Below, piece by piece: positions 38,301 to 53,300 of a stretch of DNA of 64,000 bases. Below the pieces are notes generated by a model, which was not told where the DNA came from, searched no databases, and worked only from the letters and a program-made list of their open reading frames with translations. How positions within the stretch are numbered: position 1 is the first letter of the stretch; each line of letters starts with the position of its first letter. The DNA is from Linepithema humile (lineage: Eukaryota > Arthropoda > Insecta > Hymenoptera > Formicidae), in NCBI RefSeq assembly GCF_040581485.1, contig NC_090131.1, forward strand, positions 25,990,532-26,054,531, written 5' to 3'. Made by a program: the position numbers and the translations under genes.

Positions 38301-41300
38301 CGGAAATCCTACAGGAGATGCTATCCCATCCTATCACGTGGCGCTATCCCATCCAGTCTCCCGTAATCCCTATTGGATCTGCCGAGGTTGATAAAGGAAA
38401 ACCGTACGGCGTAGAAGAGAAACCATGCCACAAGGCCGTTCGAATACTGTCGTTCTACGCTTATGTCGTATGGTAGCGTGGCCGTTTTATCGAAACTGCA
38501 TATACTAAGCCTCTGCAAAGCCGATCTAAAGTACGTTTAACAGACCGCGGAGACCAATTGTAATTGCACGAGCTTACGATTAATCCTTAATTCGGCAAAC
38601 ATTTTATTTTTTTCATAGTGAAATAAGAATTAATAATAATATTTTTTAATTTGCACAAATAAGTTAATTTTTTCAAAGTGTCAAAGGTAGGACGAATAGA
38701 TAGGAAAACTTATAATTCAAAAATTTGTACGTATACATATTTTTTATATTCAGTGACAGGGATACATATTTTCTAAAATATGTAACAAACAGTATAATTA
38801 TAAGATACAAAATTCCTGATAATAATTTATATTTTACGCGTATGGCGCGTACAAACGCTTCTCTTACTGACAATACAAGAAATGGAATGCATTCTGATAA
38901 AGAAATGCTCCGTCGCAGTCACGAAACTGGAAGCGGCGGCGCGGCTTCGAATATTGCCACAGATTCAACGATACAACGCGAGCAGATTGCGCGCCGATAT
39001 AGAGGCAAGGTTCCTTCGACATTTCGCCGAGGCGCGCACGTTTGCACCTTTCACAATTCCAGCCGTCGTCTCTCACGCCATTCATGCGGGGAAAGAGAGC
39101 TCGATCTCGACTCCGCTTGACTCCAACGAATTGGCAAGGGACGTTCGTAGGAAAGAGCGATTTAGCGGTGAAAGGTGAGAACGACGAGCAGAAACAACGG
39201 CGACGGGAGCGAGACGGGGCGAGAGTCGGAGACGGAACAAAAATAAACGTCGAGAAGCGATCCGATTAAAAGTTTGAACGGGCACCCACTAGTCGCGGCG
39301 GAGCGTTTGCGCGGCGCGTTCTCGTAATGGATTTTAGAGTACCCGGCCGAGCGAACCTAGCGCGGACCTTCGTGAATTTTTACGACGATTCCCGCGTGCT
39401 CCGGATATCGTAGAAGTGGCTGTAGCATCTACGCGTGCAAATTCGTCACGCGTAGTACTCGCTTTGACTTTGTAAGGGGAAAGCGTCCGTGTATAGTCAG
39501 ACATGAAAGTACACGAGTTGGTACACACAAAAGTACACCTTTATTTGCGCCGTAAAAATAGTTACGCTTTTGGAAGCACGTGTGTAATGCTTGACGTAAC
39601 GCTGAACTATAATCGCGACTTTTCATTCTTTAATATTATCAGAAAAATAAGAAACATGAAAGGAGAAACGTTTCGCAGGCAAAATTCAATTCCATTTGAT
39701 ATATTATGTTATTTCGAAATCAAGGATTTCATCAATGTATTTTATTTTCCCCATTGTAGCCCATTTTCGCTTACTCTGCGGCGGCAGCTGTGAGTTTCGC
39801 CGCAATTTTCGGACTCCTGCTGATTTTATTTCCGAAATGGACTTGCGAACTGTATGGTCGCGATGATACGACCACCGCTGATGTCTCCATTAGCGTGTTG
39901 GCTTTATCACTTCGTGACACTACGAGCGATAGTAGGATTTTGTCCGTGGAGTAATGGCACATAAAATCATATACAGATGCCGATAACGCTGAATCGATAT
40001 TAGTAAAATTCATATTTTAAAAACTGCTATCTATAATAAATTCAAAAGAATATCTGAGAAAAGAGATCATTTTTTATGCACATTATTTAAAGCTAAAAAT
40101 ATTTACGAAATAAATATCTAAATAGCAGAACGCTTGCAGCAGAATGTATTTTATGATTTCATAACCTCTTAGTCTAGACAGAACATAATATTCAATTGTT
40201 ATTGAATTATCATATATAAACATATATAATATTTAAGGTTTCTTCAGTTATCACACAGGATTGTATATTATAATATTAAAATAATTTCGACAGTTTAAAA
40301 ATACTTCTATTTCATGCTATTGTGTAGCATAATCGTTTCCAGACAAAATCGTTCCACGATCGTCACAGTCTTTTAATGGCAAACAATCGTGCGTGCAGAG
40401 ATCAATTTCCGTCTACATCTTGCTACTTTCCGTACGTTTCCGTTCGACTCATCGTGTCATTTATTCCTCGTCATCAGTAGTATGTTTGAGAAAGAACAAC
40501 ATTTGCGGTAATAACCAACAATGTCCGGCATTTTATCGCGATAGTAAATGCAATATTACGTGTTACACTCCATTGTGAAATATCTTTCATCTATTAAATT
40601 GTAACTACAAATTTCGAAAGCTTGTTGTACGTTCTAATTTGAAAGCTTTCCCATGACGTTATAATCTTCTCCATACATAGGAGATCGTAAAGCTTACAAC
40701 GTGGTAATTTTTACCATAACAGGGCTCATAAAGTGCATTTTAGTGCGGCGCGTTTGAAACGATCTACCGCACGTAACCACAGAGCTATCAAAAATAGCGT
40801 TTTGCACAATGCGCTTTATCCGATTACGTAGCTGCGCAACACGCGCGTGCGAGATGATACCGGTAACATGTCCGTGACAATTATATAAGCGCGTGCAGTA
40901 TATATATTGTCCGTATGTACAGTAACCCACGAAAGTGCTCGAACATTGATGCCACCATGAAATCGTTTAATTACGAACTTACTAATATTAACAATGGTAA
41001 CGTAAAAAATTATTCACATAATATGTGATTACATATTATTATAATTTATAAAATTATTATACTTTCTATCTTTTCACTCAGCCAAATTTCGTTGCAAAAG
41101 TAGACAGTCAAAAGAAACAAGGTTAACTTTTTCAAAGTACCTTTCGTTTAGCCGCTTCGTTGCTTTATGTAATTATAGTCTCGCGTATCCGAATTGATCC
41201 GTAAAGTACCCGATTCGTAAAATAATGTTTGATACTAGATAATCAACGTCCACTCTTACTCCTGTTACATTAAAGAAAACGAAGTTAATTTTTTCTAAGT

Positions 41301-44300
41301 GTTTTTCGTAGTCGCTTTGTTACTTTATATGATTATAGTCTCGCGTGTCCGAGTTGATCCGTAAAATACATTGATCCGTGAAATAATGTTTGATAATAGA
41401 TAATCACACAATGTCTACTCTTTCCGCTGTTACATAACTGTGAATAGCTGTGCGCTAAATAAACGTGTAGCGTATATCTTTGCTGAAATTACAGCAACGC
41501 GTTGCGCTACACTACAAATCTTGCTACTTGGCAGAAACAAGGAATCCTCTCTCTCTCCCTTCCTCCCTCCTTCTACGAAATGCCTTAAAGGAACGCCGAG
41601 CAATAATCTGCAACATTCTGGCGTACCTCGATAAATTTCCGAATTAATTTTATCTTTATTAGAATACAGTAATATCGGAAACGGAAAAGAAAGGGGCAAG
41701 AAGGGGCAAATGGAAGTTGATACCTACCGATTTTAAATTGAAATCTCGCTCGCCGATTTCTCCGCTTAATCAACTAACTTTTTCAATCGCCAGAAAGTAT
41801 AGTTACCGTTATACGTTCGGTCATTATAATTTTCATGAATTTAAAATTTTTAAGCACGGTCGCTTTCCTTGATTTTATCCAGCCGCCGATATTACGCAAT
41901 CGAGTCACACTACGCGCTATCCTTGCTATCCAACATTACCTCCAGTTATCTTCATCGCTTGTTTTCGTTTCTACCGAAACGATTCTAATTTTCGCAATGC
42001 AGTTCGAGATGTTTTTTTTGCGTTTGCACAACGGAGCTACACGCGATAATCTCTTTCAAGAACAATGACTTTAAATCTGCCATCTTTAACCTTCCCTTCC
42101 CCCTGCCTCTATCTCTTGGCGAGACAATTCATGTTCTTCGTCGTTCCTTTGTCTCGATCGGACTTTTCCTTCTCACGGTACGTCTTGTTTCACTTCTTTT
42201 TTGCACTGGCACGGCCGGTATCTTTCCTTTGGTCTTTTATTTTTTTTATTTTTTTTTTCTAAAGCGCGCCGTCGCAACAAGCTCGTTCTTCTTCGTCATC
42301 CGGAGGTAGTGGTGGCGGGCCTGTGGTGGTGGTTAGTCCTCGACCTACGAAAGATCCAAAAAGGAAAGAAGTAAAGGACGAGAAGGGTGGTGGTTGTGCC
42401 AGATCGATACCACGATACGGATTGGTGCGGGGGAAAATGTCACGTCCGTCCGTTCACCGGTAACGAATAGTCTGCACGGTCTCATAGTATCGAGATTAAG
42501 ATTAATAACGGGGACCGATCCGAATGTCGGTAACTAATGTCAGGAGCTGCTCGTCTCGCAGCTCGGAATTAATGCCTCTCGCTGTCTCGCTTCTTCTTTC
42601 CACCACTTCTGCTCTCCGTATCGCTCCATCCTAATCTATCTATCTTCAGCAGAGACAGATCATGCTTGTTGAGCGGATAACATGAAATACGTATGGCACG
42701 GATCAATGCGGGGATGCGAGTACATTGATACATTACGTTTACTTGTAAAATCGGATTAGCACATTACTGTGTCATGTGAAGCGTAGTGAAGACATCGTTA
42801 TCGTGTATTAATTTGAAAATGAGTTATTATTTATCATCATAGCGAATGATAACATAATCTAGTTGATTAGTAAACGACACCGGTAAAACAGCTGAATAAA
42901 ATATGAGTAAACAGCTAAAGAAAAGCTAATGAAACAGCACACATTGTGCATCGTTACGTAACGTGTCATTTATTACATAAATAATCGGTAATTTAAAAGT
43001 TTAAACATCCTAATGCAAGCAATGTTTTCAATTTGCATGATTAAACAGATGTTTTATCATTTCTGGTTTTGATAAATTAATTACAATAATACTCGCATTT
43101 TATATTTACTGTTAAAATGCGACTTAAAATTTTAAATTTGAAGCGTGATGGCGCACGTATAATGAATATCATTTAAAAAATATTTCATATTTAAAAACCA
43201 CTCATTAGTAGTTTTTAAATACAGCCTTTACGATTATTAAAAAGCAAGTCAAATATCCGACCCGAAAATAAGTAGGACGCAGTTTTGCGCTGCCATTGCA
43301 CTCTATTTCTCGCTTTCTACAATATTTTCAGCAAGCTTTGATTTCTCATTCGTATGCGTTTGATGTCTCCTGTTTCCGTGAAACGCAATCCATGATACAG
43401 GATTGAAAATACTCCTGCGGACGCGGTATTTGATACCTCGTATGATTTTCATACCCTTAATGTTGCCTGTGATCACAGTAAAACCAGGAAGCTTGATGTT
43501 CCGTGCATGACAAGTTCGATTAAAAACGATGGACATGGATATGAACGACGTCTGCGCGCGTCTGTTTTTGTGCCGGCTTCGAGAATCAATATTTGTTCTT
43601 TATCGGAGAAAACCGCATAAACGTTTTTCACATATGCCGATTCATTCCCGGCCGGTTGAGGGAGGGGAAAAAAGAAGATAACGATTCCCCTATGAAATAT
43701 GCATGACACGTCCCAAAAAGACCGCCTCGGTTATTCAGCCATATATTATAATTATGAAAGTATATTCCAGCGATAATGTGAAACCCATCAGTTACGACTG
43801 TTCAAATGAAATTGTCAAGATTGTCAATCCGACGGAAAAACAAATTTTAAGTACTGTATTACGATTGAGTTTTCAATATGGGGTTTTCAATATACGTGGT
43901 GGAAACGGCGCATTTTTATTTTCTATTCCCGGCCGTGATGTACGAGCCGGAGGCACAGCACTTTTATTCCAACGAATTTTTGCAGAGTAGACTTTGGAGT
44001 GCTCTCCACTTCCACTGATGAAAGTTACAGAAAACATGTCAATATTTTCACAGTTCGCATACTGATCTTCATCAGCATTGTCGTTGAGTGCAGTTTCGGT
44101 TGACGGGATTCGAGAATTTATTTAATGCACACTAAACACTGCAAAACTATTGCATTTTTGTAACGCGACACGTTGAAATCTACGCCCTGCATATTTAAAA
44201 GCCGCCGTTGTTATACATCGCGAAAGCTTAAATTAAACATCACTCACGGTGATCGTAAACAAGTTGTGCAGCCGAAATTAATTCATATTCAAGACGTATC

Positions 44301-47300
44301 TCCCGTAATTTTCGTGTCTGACGGTCTTTCGATGGATTCCAAACAAAGTATTGCTCGCCGGCGCACGTCTCTTACATTTTCCGCTTCGCTTAATCTTCGT
44401 CGAGCGGCACGGTCGATGTGTATGTCGTCCATACAGCTACACGACAAATTTGCACCGCCGGACTCCCGAGCTGGCAAGGGTAGCGAGGAGGGTTTGTAAA
44501 AATAAGAAACGTATCCGGTACGCTCGGTATACCCTCGCTGAATAATGCAACAGTCCCCTCTTACGTATCGCTAAGAGAAGGACAAACAACAAACGTCACT
44601 CTTCTTCCTGTTCGTATCTTTTTACGTCATACCGAAGGCTATGAGAGGACGCCAAAAGTCGTGAAAGATGCTCCGGAAGCCTCGTGCAAAATTGATTCGG
44701 CACATAGATTTCGTTATAGCTCGCGACTTCGGGGACGCGGGGGACTGTAGAAGGTATAAGCAGCAAGGGAATACGTAAGTGGGACTAAACTTGGCTTCCT
44801 CTGTCGTTGCGTCGTGAGAGCCGTAGAAGATGAAAAGGCGAGCGGCAAGAAGATGATGCGAAGTAAATCCTATCGCGCGCGTCTCGAAAGGATGCGGGAA
44901 TTATTGAACGTGTTTGATTGAGAGTATTCTCGCGCCGTTCTGCTTTTCTTCGTACTTTTCCCACGCATTTTCCAGACTATATTTATTCTTCGTTCTACTT
45001 TTTGATTGTTCTACTTTTAGGAAGAAAGAAATTATCCTTAATGCTGCTTTATTCTTGCGACACAAGATGTTTTTGGGTATTATTTGATTATCTTTCAGAA
45101 TTTTATTGATTAGACGCTTTTATTGGATATTTCCAATTACAATTATCTCATCACAAAATGTCGATAGTAAAATTATTAATTTTTTAGCTCTCTGGCATAA
45201 TTCAATTATTGTTCGATTTTTTACTCTTTATTTAATCAGTACGAGATTAATATTTCACATTAATAAGAAATCGATTGAAAATCAGACAATTAAATACTTA
45301 ATTGCATAGAAAATATGTGAACCAAAATATATAAAGATTATAAAGCTTTTGACAAAGATAGATTTCTAGATAGATTTGCATATCTATCGTTAATTAATTA
45401 TACATCCGGCGGAAACGGAATTGCAGATACGGCATCTCTTTTTCCTTGGTGACACTTTTTCCTTGGATTTATTGTCCCTGGAATGGCGCGCTTTATTCTA
45501 TGAAAAATTATGGACAGGTGACAGCGAAACAAATTGCGGCAACGAACCTTGAGCAAACAATTGCGTCTTGAGACGTAGAGTTCCCGTTGTTATGCATTGC
45601 ATAGTAGGAGATGAAGGAAAGGATAACAGAGACTACACTGTTTACTCACGGCAGCGTTTTGACACGATTCTTGGATAAAGCATGGCGGAAGAGTACGTTC
45701 AACTAGTGCCCATAACTTCATTTAAAGCGACATTTATCAAAACCCGAGCAGCTTTAAAGCTTTATATACACACACAAGATGCCATGCATCTTATAACAGA
45801 AAAAAAAACAATATGTGAAATAATGATTTATATTAATATGTTGTTAATATGCATATTAATGCACGTAAAAAAATAACTAATAGAGATGCAAATATAAAAA
45901 ATGTGAAGGATTATCGTAACCAATCAAAATCACAACGGAAACGGAAATCTGCCGAGTCGAAAAAACGGCTCGACTCGAGAATCGACTATTTGCCAATTAA
46001 TTAACGCGACTGCCGGCGAAACTTTCGCTATTAGCCTAAATAATTGGAGCGGGATTACCAAGTTTTAACCCAAGAACCTGCCCATCCCACCAAAGTATCG
46101 CCGGGCTTTCAAGTGGGAAGCCTGCTTTCTTCCATGCTTCAGAGAGCTTTACCGAGCATAGAGCGCCGTACAAATTCTCGGCAAAAAGTCCATTACAAAT
46201 TTGGAAGAGCTGTAAGTAAATCTGTCTAAGTTAGATGCTTAACCCCAATATGATTAATTTTTAAGTACACAAAATTGCATAAAAATGCAATCTTTTGGAT
46301 ATCCGTATATAATATTTTTGTAACGTTAACTATATTTTTTTTAATTATTCTATTTTAAAATTATATATTATTTAAACATAATTTTTACTTCAACCAAGTA
46401 CACGTTCCCTTTTTTCATTCTGTTTTTAATTTAAGTTCTTTTCATTTTGTAAATTTAGCTCCCCTGGCGGGAAAAATATATTAAAAGTCGAGACACGAAT
46501 AAAGTTAAGAATAACGCTATCAACGCGAACGATGTTACGAAGTGCTGCTGATAATTAATGTCGTCTTAGGGCACGTCGCTTCTTATCTGGCACAGATTGA
46601 ATAATTTGCAAACGAGTAACAAGAGAATTAATATATTATTTCTCGTAAAACAAATGCGCGCGATCTATATTTAAACCGAAATTTTAAGTAATAAAATTGG
46701 GAAAGTTATGAACTACAATTCGACGAAATAATGGCTCGACTCGTGGATTTGGCTTTTCGCTCTACGCGGACTGCCCTCGATTTTCCTGCGCACAATCAGA
46801 TTCCATGTGATTCCGAGTGCACAACTTTCATATTTGTTTGGGTGAATCAAATATCGCGAAGATGCTATCAAAATTTAAATCACATAGACAATATAAAGAA
46901 CGAGTGAAACACAAGAGAGAGAAGAAAAAAACTGAATCTCTGTAATTTTAGAATCCACTTTTCCTATAAAAATAACGTTGCAAAAATTCAATTTCAAATA
47001 AAATAAAAATTTCCTATAGATAAAAGATTTTTATTTCACATTTGTAAATATAGAGCGCAAATACTTTGTCAAATGGTTCACTTCTGGCACTGCTCGAAGA
47101 TTTATACCGTCGCATCGGCCGAGAGAAGTATTCGGTATTCAATAATTTCACGAGCAATGTCGACTATGCTCGCAAATACCGATGTAAATCCCGACAGAGC
47201 GCTATTCGCTGTTCGTTAACGGGCAATCTAGGCAGCCACATTGTGGTTATAATCCAAAACCAGCAAGATGAGATTCTATCGGAATATTTCAGTCTTTCTG

Positions 47301-50300
47301 ATCTCACTGATATAAAGTTAGACATCGTTCTCCGCATACAAATCAAGATTGAAATAGTAAAGTAATTTCTCTTTCAAATTCGAAATCAAGATTAAGCAAA
47401 CATTTAATGTACGCAAATGTAAAATAAATTACATAGATTTGCTTTAAAGCTATCTAAATAAACTTTTCGCCGTCATCTCTCATGAATGAATAGGTACGCA
47501 TTATTGTACTATCAAATACAGTAAAATGTTGCGCGAAATTTTTTTTCCAGAGAAAATACAAATGATTGTCGCTGTGAGCGCGATGCAAGGATTTACAAAA
47601 CTAATTGCCCGTATTCCGATCTGTCATTCACGGGAATATCCCGTATCTGTTCCGTGTGACAATCGAGTTATATAACAGATGGGCCAAATAAGCCAGAAGA
47701 GAAACATCCGGTACATGGAGCTAGTTATAACCGCGGGAACACGATTTCGAGAGACAAGCAACTAGTGGATACGATTCGTTCAATTAAACGAATACCTCGC
47801 CAATCTGCAATCGCGTTCGATGGCCACTTGAGTGATTTAGCATAATTTTTGCGCGATAAACCCGAGGCGTCGAATTATGCGCGTTTTCGTTAATAGGACA
47901 CAGGCGATCATATAGGTTAATAAATTCCCGCGCGAAGTGCTCTCACAATTCATGATGCCAATTATTCAGGAACAGACTTCGCAAAACAGAAATACCCTTA
48001 TTATATATTACGCATTCCAATAGAATGGCAGTGATAGATGAACTCTACATATGGTATTTGTATATTATATTTTTTAAATTATTATAAAATATTTTTACAT
48101 GAATTACTGTTCTTATTTTTGCACTTTTTTTTCTGTCTGATAATACGAGTAATAATCATTTACCTATCCGCCTTTGCTCCGTCCATTTTGCTGTCTATTT
48201 AAGAAAACTTCTATTGTTGAGAAATGTTTCAATGGCGAGATAGGATAGAAAGACAGATCCGGAAATCCGTGGTAGAAGAGACGGACAGAGAGTAAGAGAA
48301 GAATGTAAGCAGCGTCCTTCTTCGAGATTCGACGGTCAGAGAGTACGAACGTCGAAAAAGTTTTGATGAAAAAGTTCCGTCGCTCTTACTTACGACGAGA
48401 GCACAAATGGAATGATCGGAACAGGAAATAATGAAAGCATCGGACATAAAATCTATGTCACGTAAGGTGGGCGAAATGTAATAAAAAGTATCGGGAAAGC
48501 TGGCGTCAGATACGGAAACCTAATTGAAAGAACTTTTCCTTTTTGTTTAAGTTAAAAGCAAGGAAGCAATGCAAGGAATTTGTTAGTTTCTATTGCCTCG
48601 CAGCGAAAGCTCGCTTCAGACACAAATACCTCAAATACAACAACGTAATATCAGGTTCCCGAATTACAATACAGCCAATATCATGAAAAGTACTTAACTT
48701 TTGATGGAAAAACTTTTCTTTCGTTAACTGTACGTAAAGAACGATATAGCAAAATGATTGCATCTTAACCTATTTATGTAACAGAATTTTTTTAATATAA
48801 ATCACTCGTAATTTAACTTGTCTACAATAATTGTTGTTTAGACTATTATGGTTTCTTATATCTTCTTAAGTTTCAAAGAGGTATTATTAATAAAGAAAAT
48901 AACATTAGTTCGTAATTAGATTCGGCGCTGTGAGCAATCTACTTTCATTCCCTTCAAGTCATAAATATGTTATGATCTCACTTTTTTACTCTAAATTAAT
49001 TTCTTATAATATTAACGAGAGAAAGAAAAGTTCGAGGCGAAAAGAACTAAAAAAAAACAGAGCATCATGTTACATTGTCAAATTACATCACTCGCCCCTG
49101 GTGAGGCAGTCAAGCTATGCTGAATTTTATCGATATATCAATGTGAGGGAGCTGAAATCGAACACCCAGATGTGAGCCTTGAGCGTCGCAACGGGGATCA
49201 ACGATGTTGCCGAAACAGGCATGCGCTTTGCAGGTCATCGCGTCAAATTCAATTACGTCGCCGCCGGAGGTCGTTTGGCGTATCCATAACGTCCCGGCAA
49301 GCCCGGCTTAAAATGTTTCTACCGTCGCACGCGCGCTGGCGATAGACAGATGCGACTACCTGGGCTTGGCCGTGCTCATGGAAAATGCGGAGGTCCCCGT
49401 GGTCGTCGGCACGGAACTGAAATCGTTACCGTGAACGCGCGGCGCGTACGTACCGCACGCCTATTCCGTATTCAACTACGGTGATCCTGATTGCCGTCCC
49501 GGTGTGATTTATCGGCGCGTGGATTAAAACAAAACGATCGCCGTAATTCCTGAAGCCCGTGACGCCGCCGCTCACTGAAATCCAATTCGCTCTCTCTTTC
49601 CGACCGAATTACGACAGGCGCGTTCTGGTACGGGGAGAACGGGGAGTTGAGAGGCAGTTAGGCGCCATTGTCGTGCTGGGAGATCATTAAAATTAATTAC
49701 GGTCTTGCACGGCTAACTGAAGCCAGTCGTATATATATACCAATGCGCGAATATGCAATGGCACTCTTGATATTAGCAAATGACGCTACGCTCGTATTGT
49801 CCAAAATGTAAAAAATGTGCTGCGCGATATTAATTACGGTCTTGCACGGGGCTAATTGCAGCTAATCAAATATATATCGACGCGCGGGTAAATGTTTTCA
49901 TAAACTTTTCAACAAAGATATTACATCAAAAGTTTTAATGAAAATTACATGAAAAATTATATCAAAAATACGATATTATGAGGTAAAGAGAAAATTTATA
50001 AGATATCAAAATATGATTTTAGCTTTAACGTTAAAGTTTTCTTACCTTTAAACCTGTAATGAATGAGTCTACATAATCTGCGTTTATGAAATTATTTATA
50101 ATTGTTCATAAAATATAAAGCAGAAATAATGAACGTAACGCGGTAAAATTGAATAATGTGTTTACATAAATTCAAAACAAAATGTTTGTTATAACTATCT
50201 ACATTCTTTTTTATTCATATTCAATTAGGCACAGCCAATTTATTTCGTTCGGCACGCATATCGTGTGTAAGGTATGTGACATATTACTACATGTATATAT

Positions 50301-53300
50301 ATATATATAAAACATATAATCAGGTGATTATATTGCCAAACATTCCCGTAGAAATTTCAATGATATGTTACACGCGCGTGATTGTCAAAGCTATAATCGG
50401 AAATCGAGCCAACGCAAAGGGAAATATATCCTAATTACGGCACGAAATATGAGTAAATATGTATTTTAAAAAATTATTTATTTAAAATAAACCCGCTCAA
50501 ATTATCTAAAAATAATATTATTTTATACTGATTTTTTTGTGGATATTATTTGGCGGTGTTTAAAAAATTTTTGCTTCCATAATTAGGATATTATATTTTG
50601 CATATTTGATTTTGCATTGGCTCGATTTCCAATTTCCATAACTTTGACAATATTTGTATGTAAAATGACAACATTTTTTTATGTTATGAATGTATCACAA
50701 TCTCATAAAACATATCAAGTTTCACAAGCTATTTGTTGCAGAGAAGCTTTGAAATATACACAATAGTAAAATATATTAATGTATTAATTGAACGGCAAAT
50801 TCAACTATTGCAATTTGATTATTTAATGCTTATACATTAAATTACCTCAGTTGCATGCACACTGCTATAAGCTGTCAAATTAAATTAAACAAATAAATTA
50901 TCTATGGATAGTTTACTAATTATGACTCATGATTGATAAAATTAATTAATTATCACGCCAAAAACAATATGTAAACAAAAGTTAATCGGTTGATTCGTTG
51001 ATAGAAATATACACCAGCCAGTATATATAATAAAGTAAATTATAAATTTAATAAAATTTAATTTATATTTCAGTATTACAACGGCTAACAATCCGATATC
51101 CTTTATTAAACACGAAACAAAGAGAAAATAATGATACGAGGCATAACTTTAGTAGCAGATATAGAAGGTCCAAAAAGTAAAATGTACCGAAAGAATTGCC
51201 CTAATTGCAAGATATACAATTCGCGTTAGCGCCTACACCCACAGGAGAATTCTAATTAATGCTATTAGCGGACGTTAACGCGTTCCATCGTTACGTGAGA
51301 TTTATGTTCGACGGCAAAGTAATTACACCTTGCTGCTAGGATTCAGCTTCCCTAGATACTACAAGCCACCTCGAATAAAATTACTACCGCTGTTTCATCG
51401 TGTCTGATAGACGTGGTCTGAGAAACACTTTAAACGTATATTTTTTTTTATAAAATGGTTAAATAACACGGTAAAATATAAGTTAAGTGATATCTTGTTT
51501 AAGTGAGTTATATTTAGAGAAAAATTTGTTAGCTGTTCATTAATTTATCGTCAGTAATTATAAGATTATTTCATGAGTAACACGATTTTTTGCAATCATA
51601 TTGACTTTATCTTTCGAAACTACATTGAAATTTTTTACAAGAATAGATCGGTAGAAATTTATATTTACAATCACAATTATATCGTCAAATCAATTTTCAC
51701 AACTGGAAACTGATTAATGCATATTAATCAATTTCCATGTGATCTCGCCAATTCGCGTAAATTTATATACAGATTTATTGACTCATAAAGTCTCTCAGAA
51801 AATTAATTAACATCGAAACACAATCATTGTAAAATGTATAAATGTGCTGTGCAATTAAAAAATCACTGTAAAGTATCATACAAATTCATGATTCTAAAGA
51901 TCTAAACATAATCTTTTGCATTCCAAAAACGTTCAATATGGTATGTATGATATTTTTTAAATTAATTCATTTATTTTTAAAATATGCAAATATGTTATTG
52001 CATTAATATAATTAACAGAGAACTAATTGGAAGAAAATACCATAGAGACCACCTAGAAATGCAAAGGGATGAATAGTGTTTTCGAGAAACAACAACTTCT
52101 GTCGAAGACTGTACTATGATATCCAGATTTGTGCGTATTGTTCGAGCATGGACAGTGCTGGCTACTGCTTGTACGATACAAAGCGGAGAGAACCCAAGCT
52201 AAACCGCTTCCATGCAAAGCGGCTAAAGGGGCTCTTGAAGCATCTTCAATCGGTAGCCCGATGCACGGTCCGGAAGTGCATTAAAGCGTTAGAGTCGTTA
52301 TGCCGTAATATCGCGTTATGTAAACGACCTGCGAATCATCCCCCCGCAATCCTTGCCCCCTGTCGCCCCCACCATAGCGCGCATTCGACCGATAAGCGTT
52401 ACACGCGTACTCGCCCCGTTTAAACGCAGCCGACTCTCTCTCAAATCGAATCTCCTTTGACGCGTGCCGAGCGCAATTCCGCGCGTGTGTGCGTGGGCAT
52501 ACCCGCTCAGCTTTCATTTGATCCGATTTCACTCAGTATTCTGAGCGACAAGCGTTACCTTTTGTAAAGACCGGTACGAATTAATGTGTCATACGTTTAT
52601 GATCCAACGCGCATTATTAGTTTACTGCATTTTCGTTTTTCGGATGCGATAATATAACGATCTTTATGTCTCATGAAAAAATTTATATATATATACAAGC
52701 TATTTCTTTTTCCTATAAAAAAATATGTGCATATAAAAATATTTTTGTACGAATTATACCGGGCGGTATTCTTCACAATGGCTAATTGTAAACGCTTTAA
52801 AGTTTATGTCAATATAACGATATCCCTCTTTTATCCATGCTTACGTTATTTCCTTACATTCTCTGATTTTGTAATCTTCTTTTGTCATAACAAAAATCGT
52901 TATATTTTTCTTTTATATAAATATACGCGTAAGCCGTTTCTCTACCACGATATAAATATACGCGTAAGCCGTTTCTCTACCACAATACATGTACTACTTT
53001 GTTCGAGATTTCTTTCTACTATTACGGCGCAAACTCACGTCTTGCTGCAAGCAATTTCCTTTCAATTTACATGTACTTATGCGTGTATACATAAAATGTA
53101 AAATATAACAGTCGTTTGCGCTCTCGGTCTTCCAAAATTTGACGTTTCCATTCGGCGCGGCCACTCGATCAGCTCCATTAAACACACTTTAACGGCGAAT
53201 AGATGCCGGTCTTATCTCCGAAGTACCGGCGAGTTTGCGCCGCAGCCTGTGACGTGAAACAGTATATAATGATACATAGAAGAAGATCGATAAATGTCGT

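Noticed and set aside
46044..46229. Plus-strand frame ending at AGAGCT|gtaagt
   Set aside because: The donor is good, but there is no convincing acceptor or start and no family resemblance.
52076..52423. 115-codon plus-strand open frame with several Cys
   Set aside because: It needs a non-ATG start, has no splice context that fits and no family signature; composition explains it.
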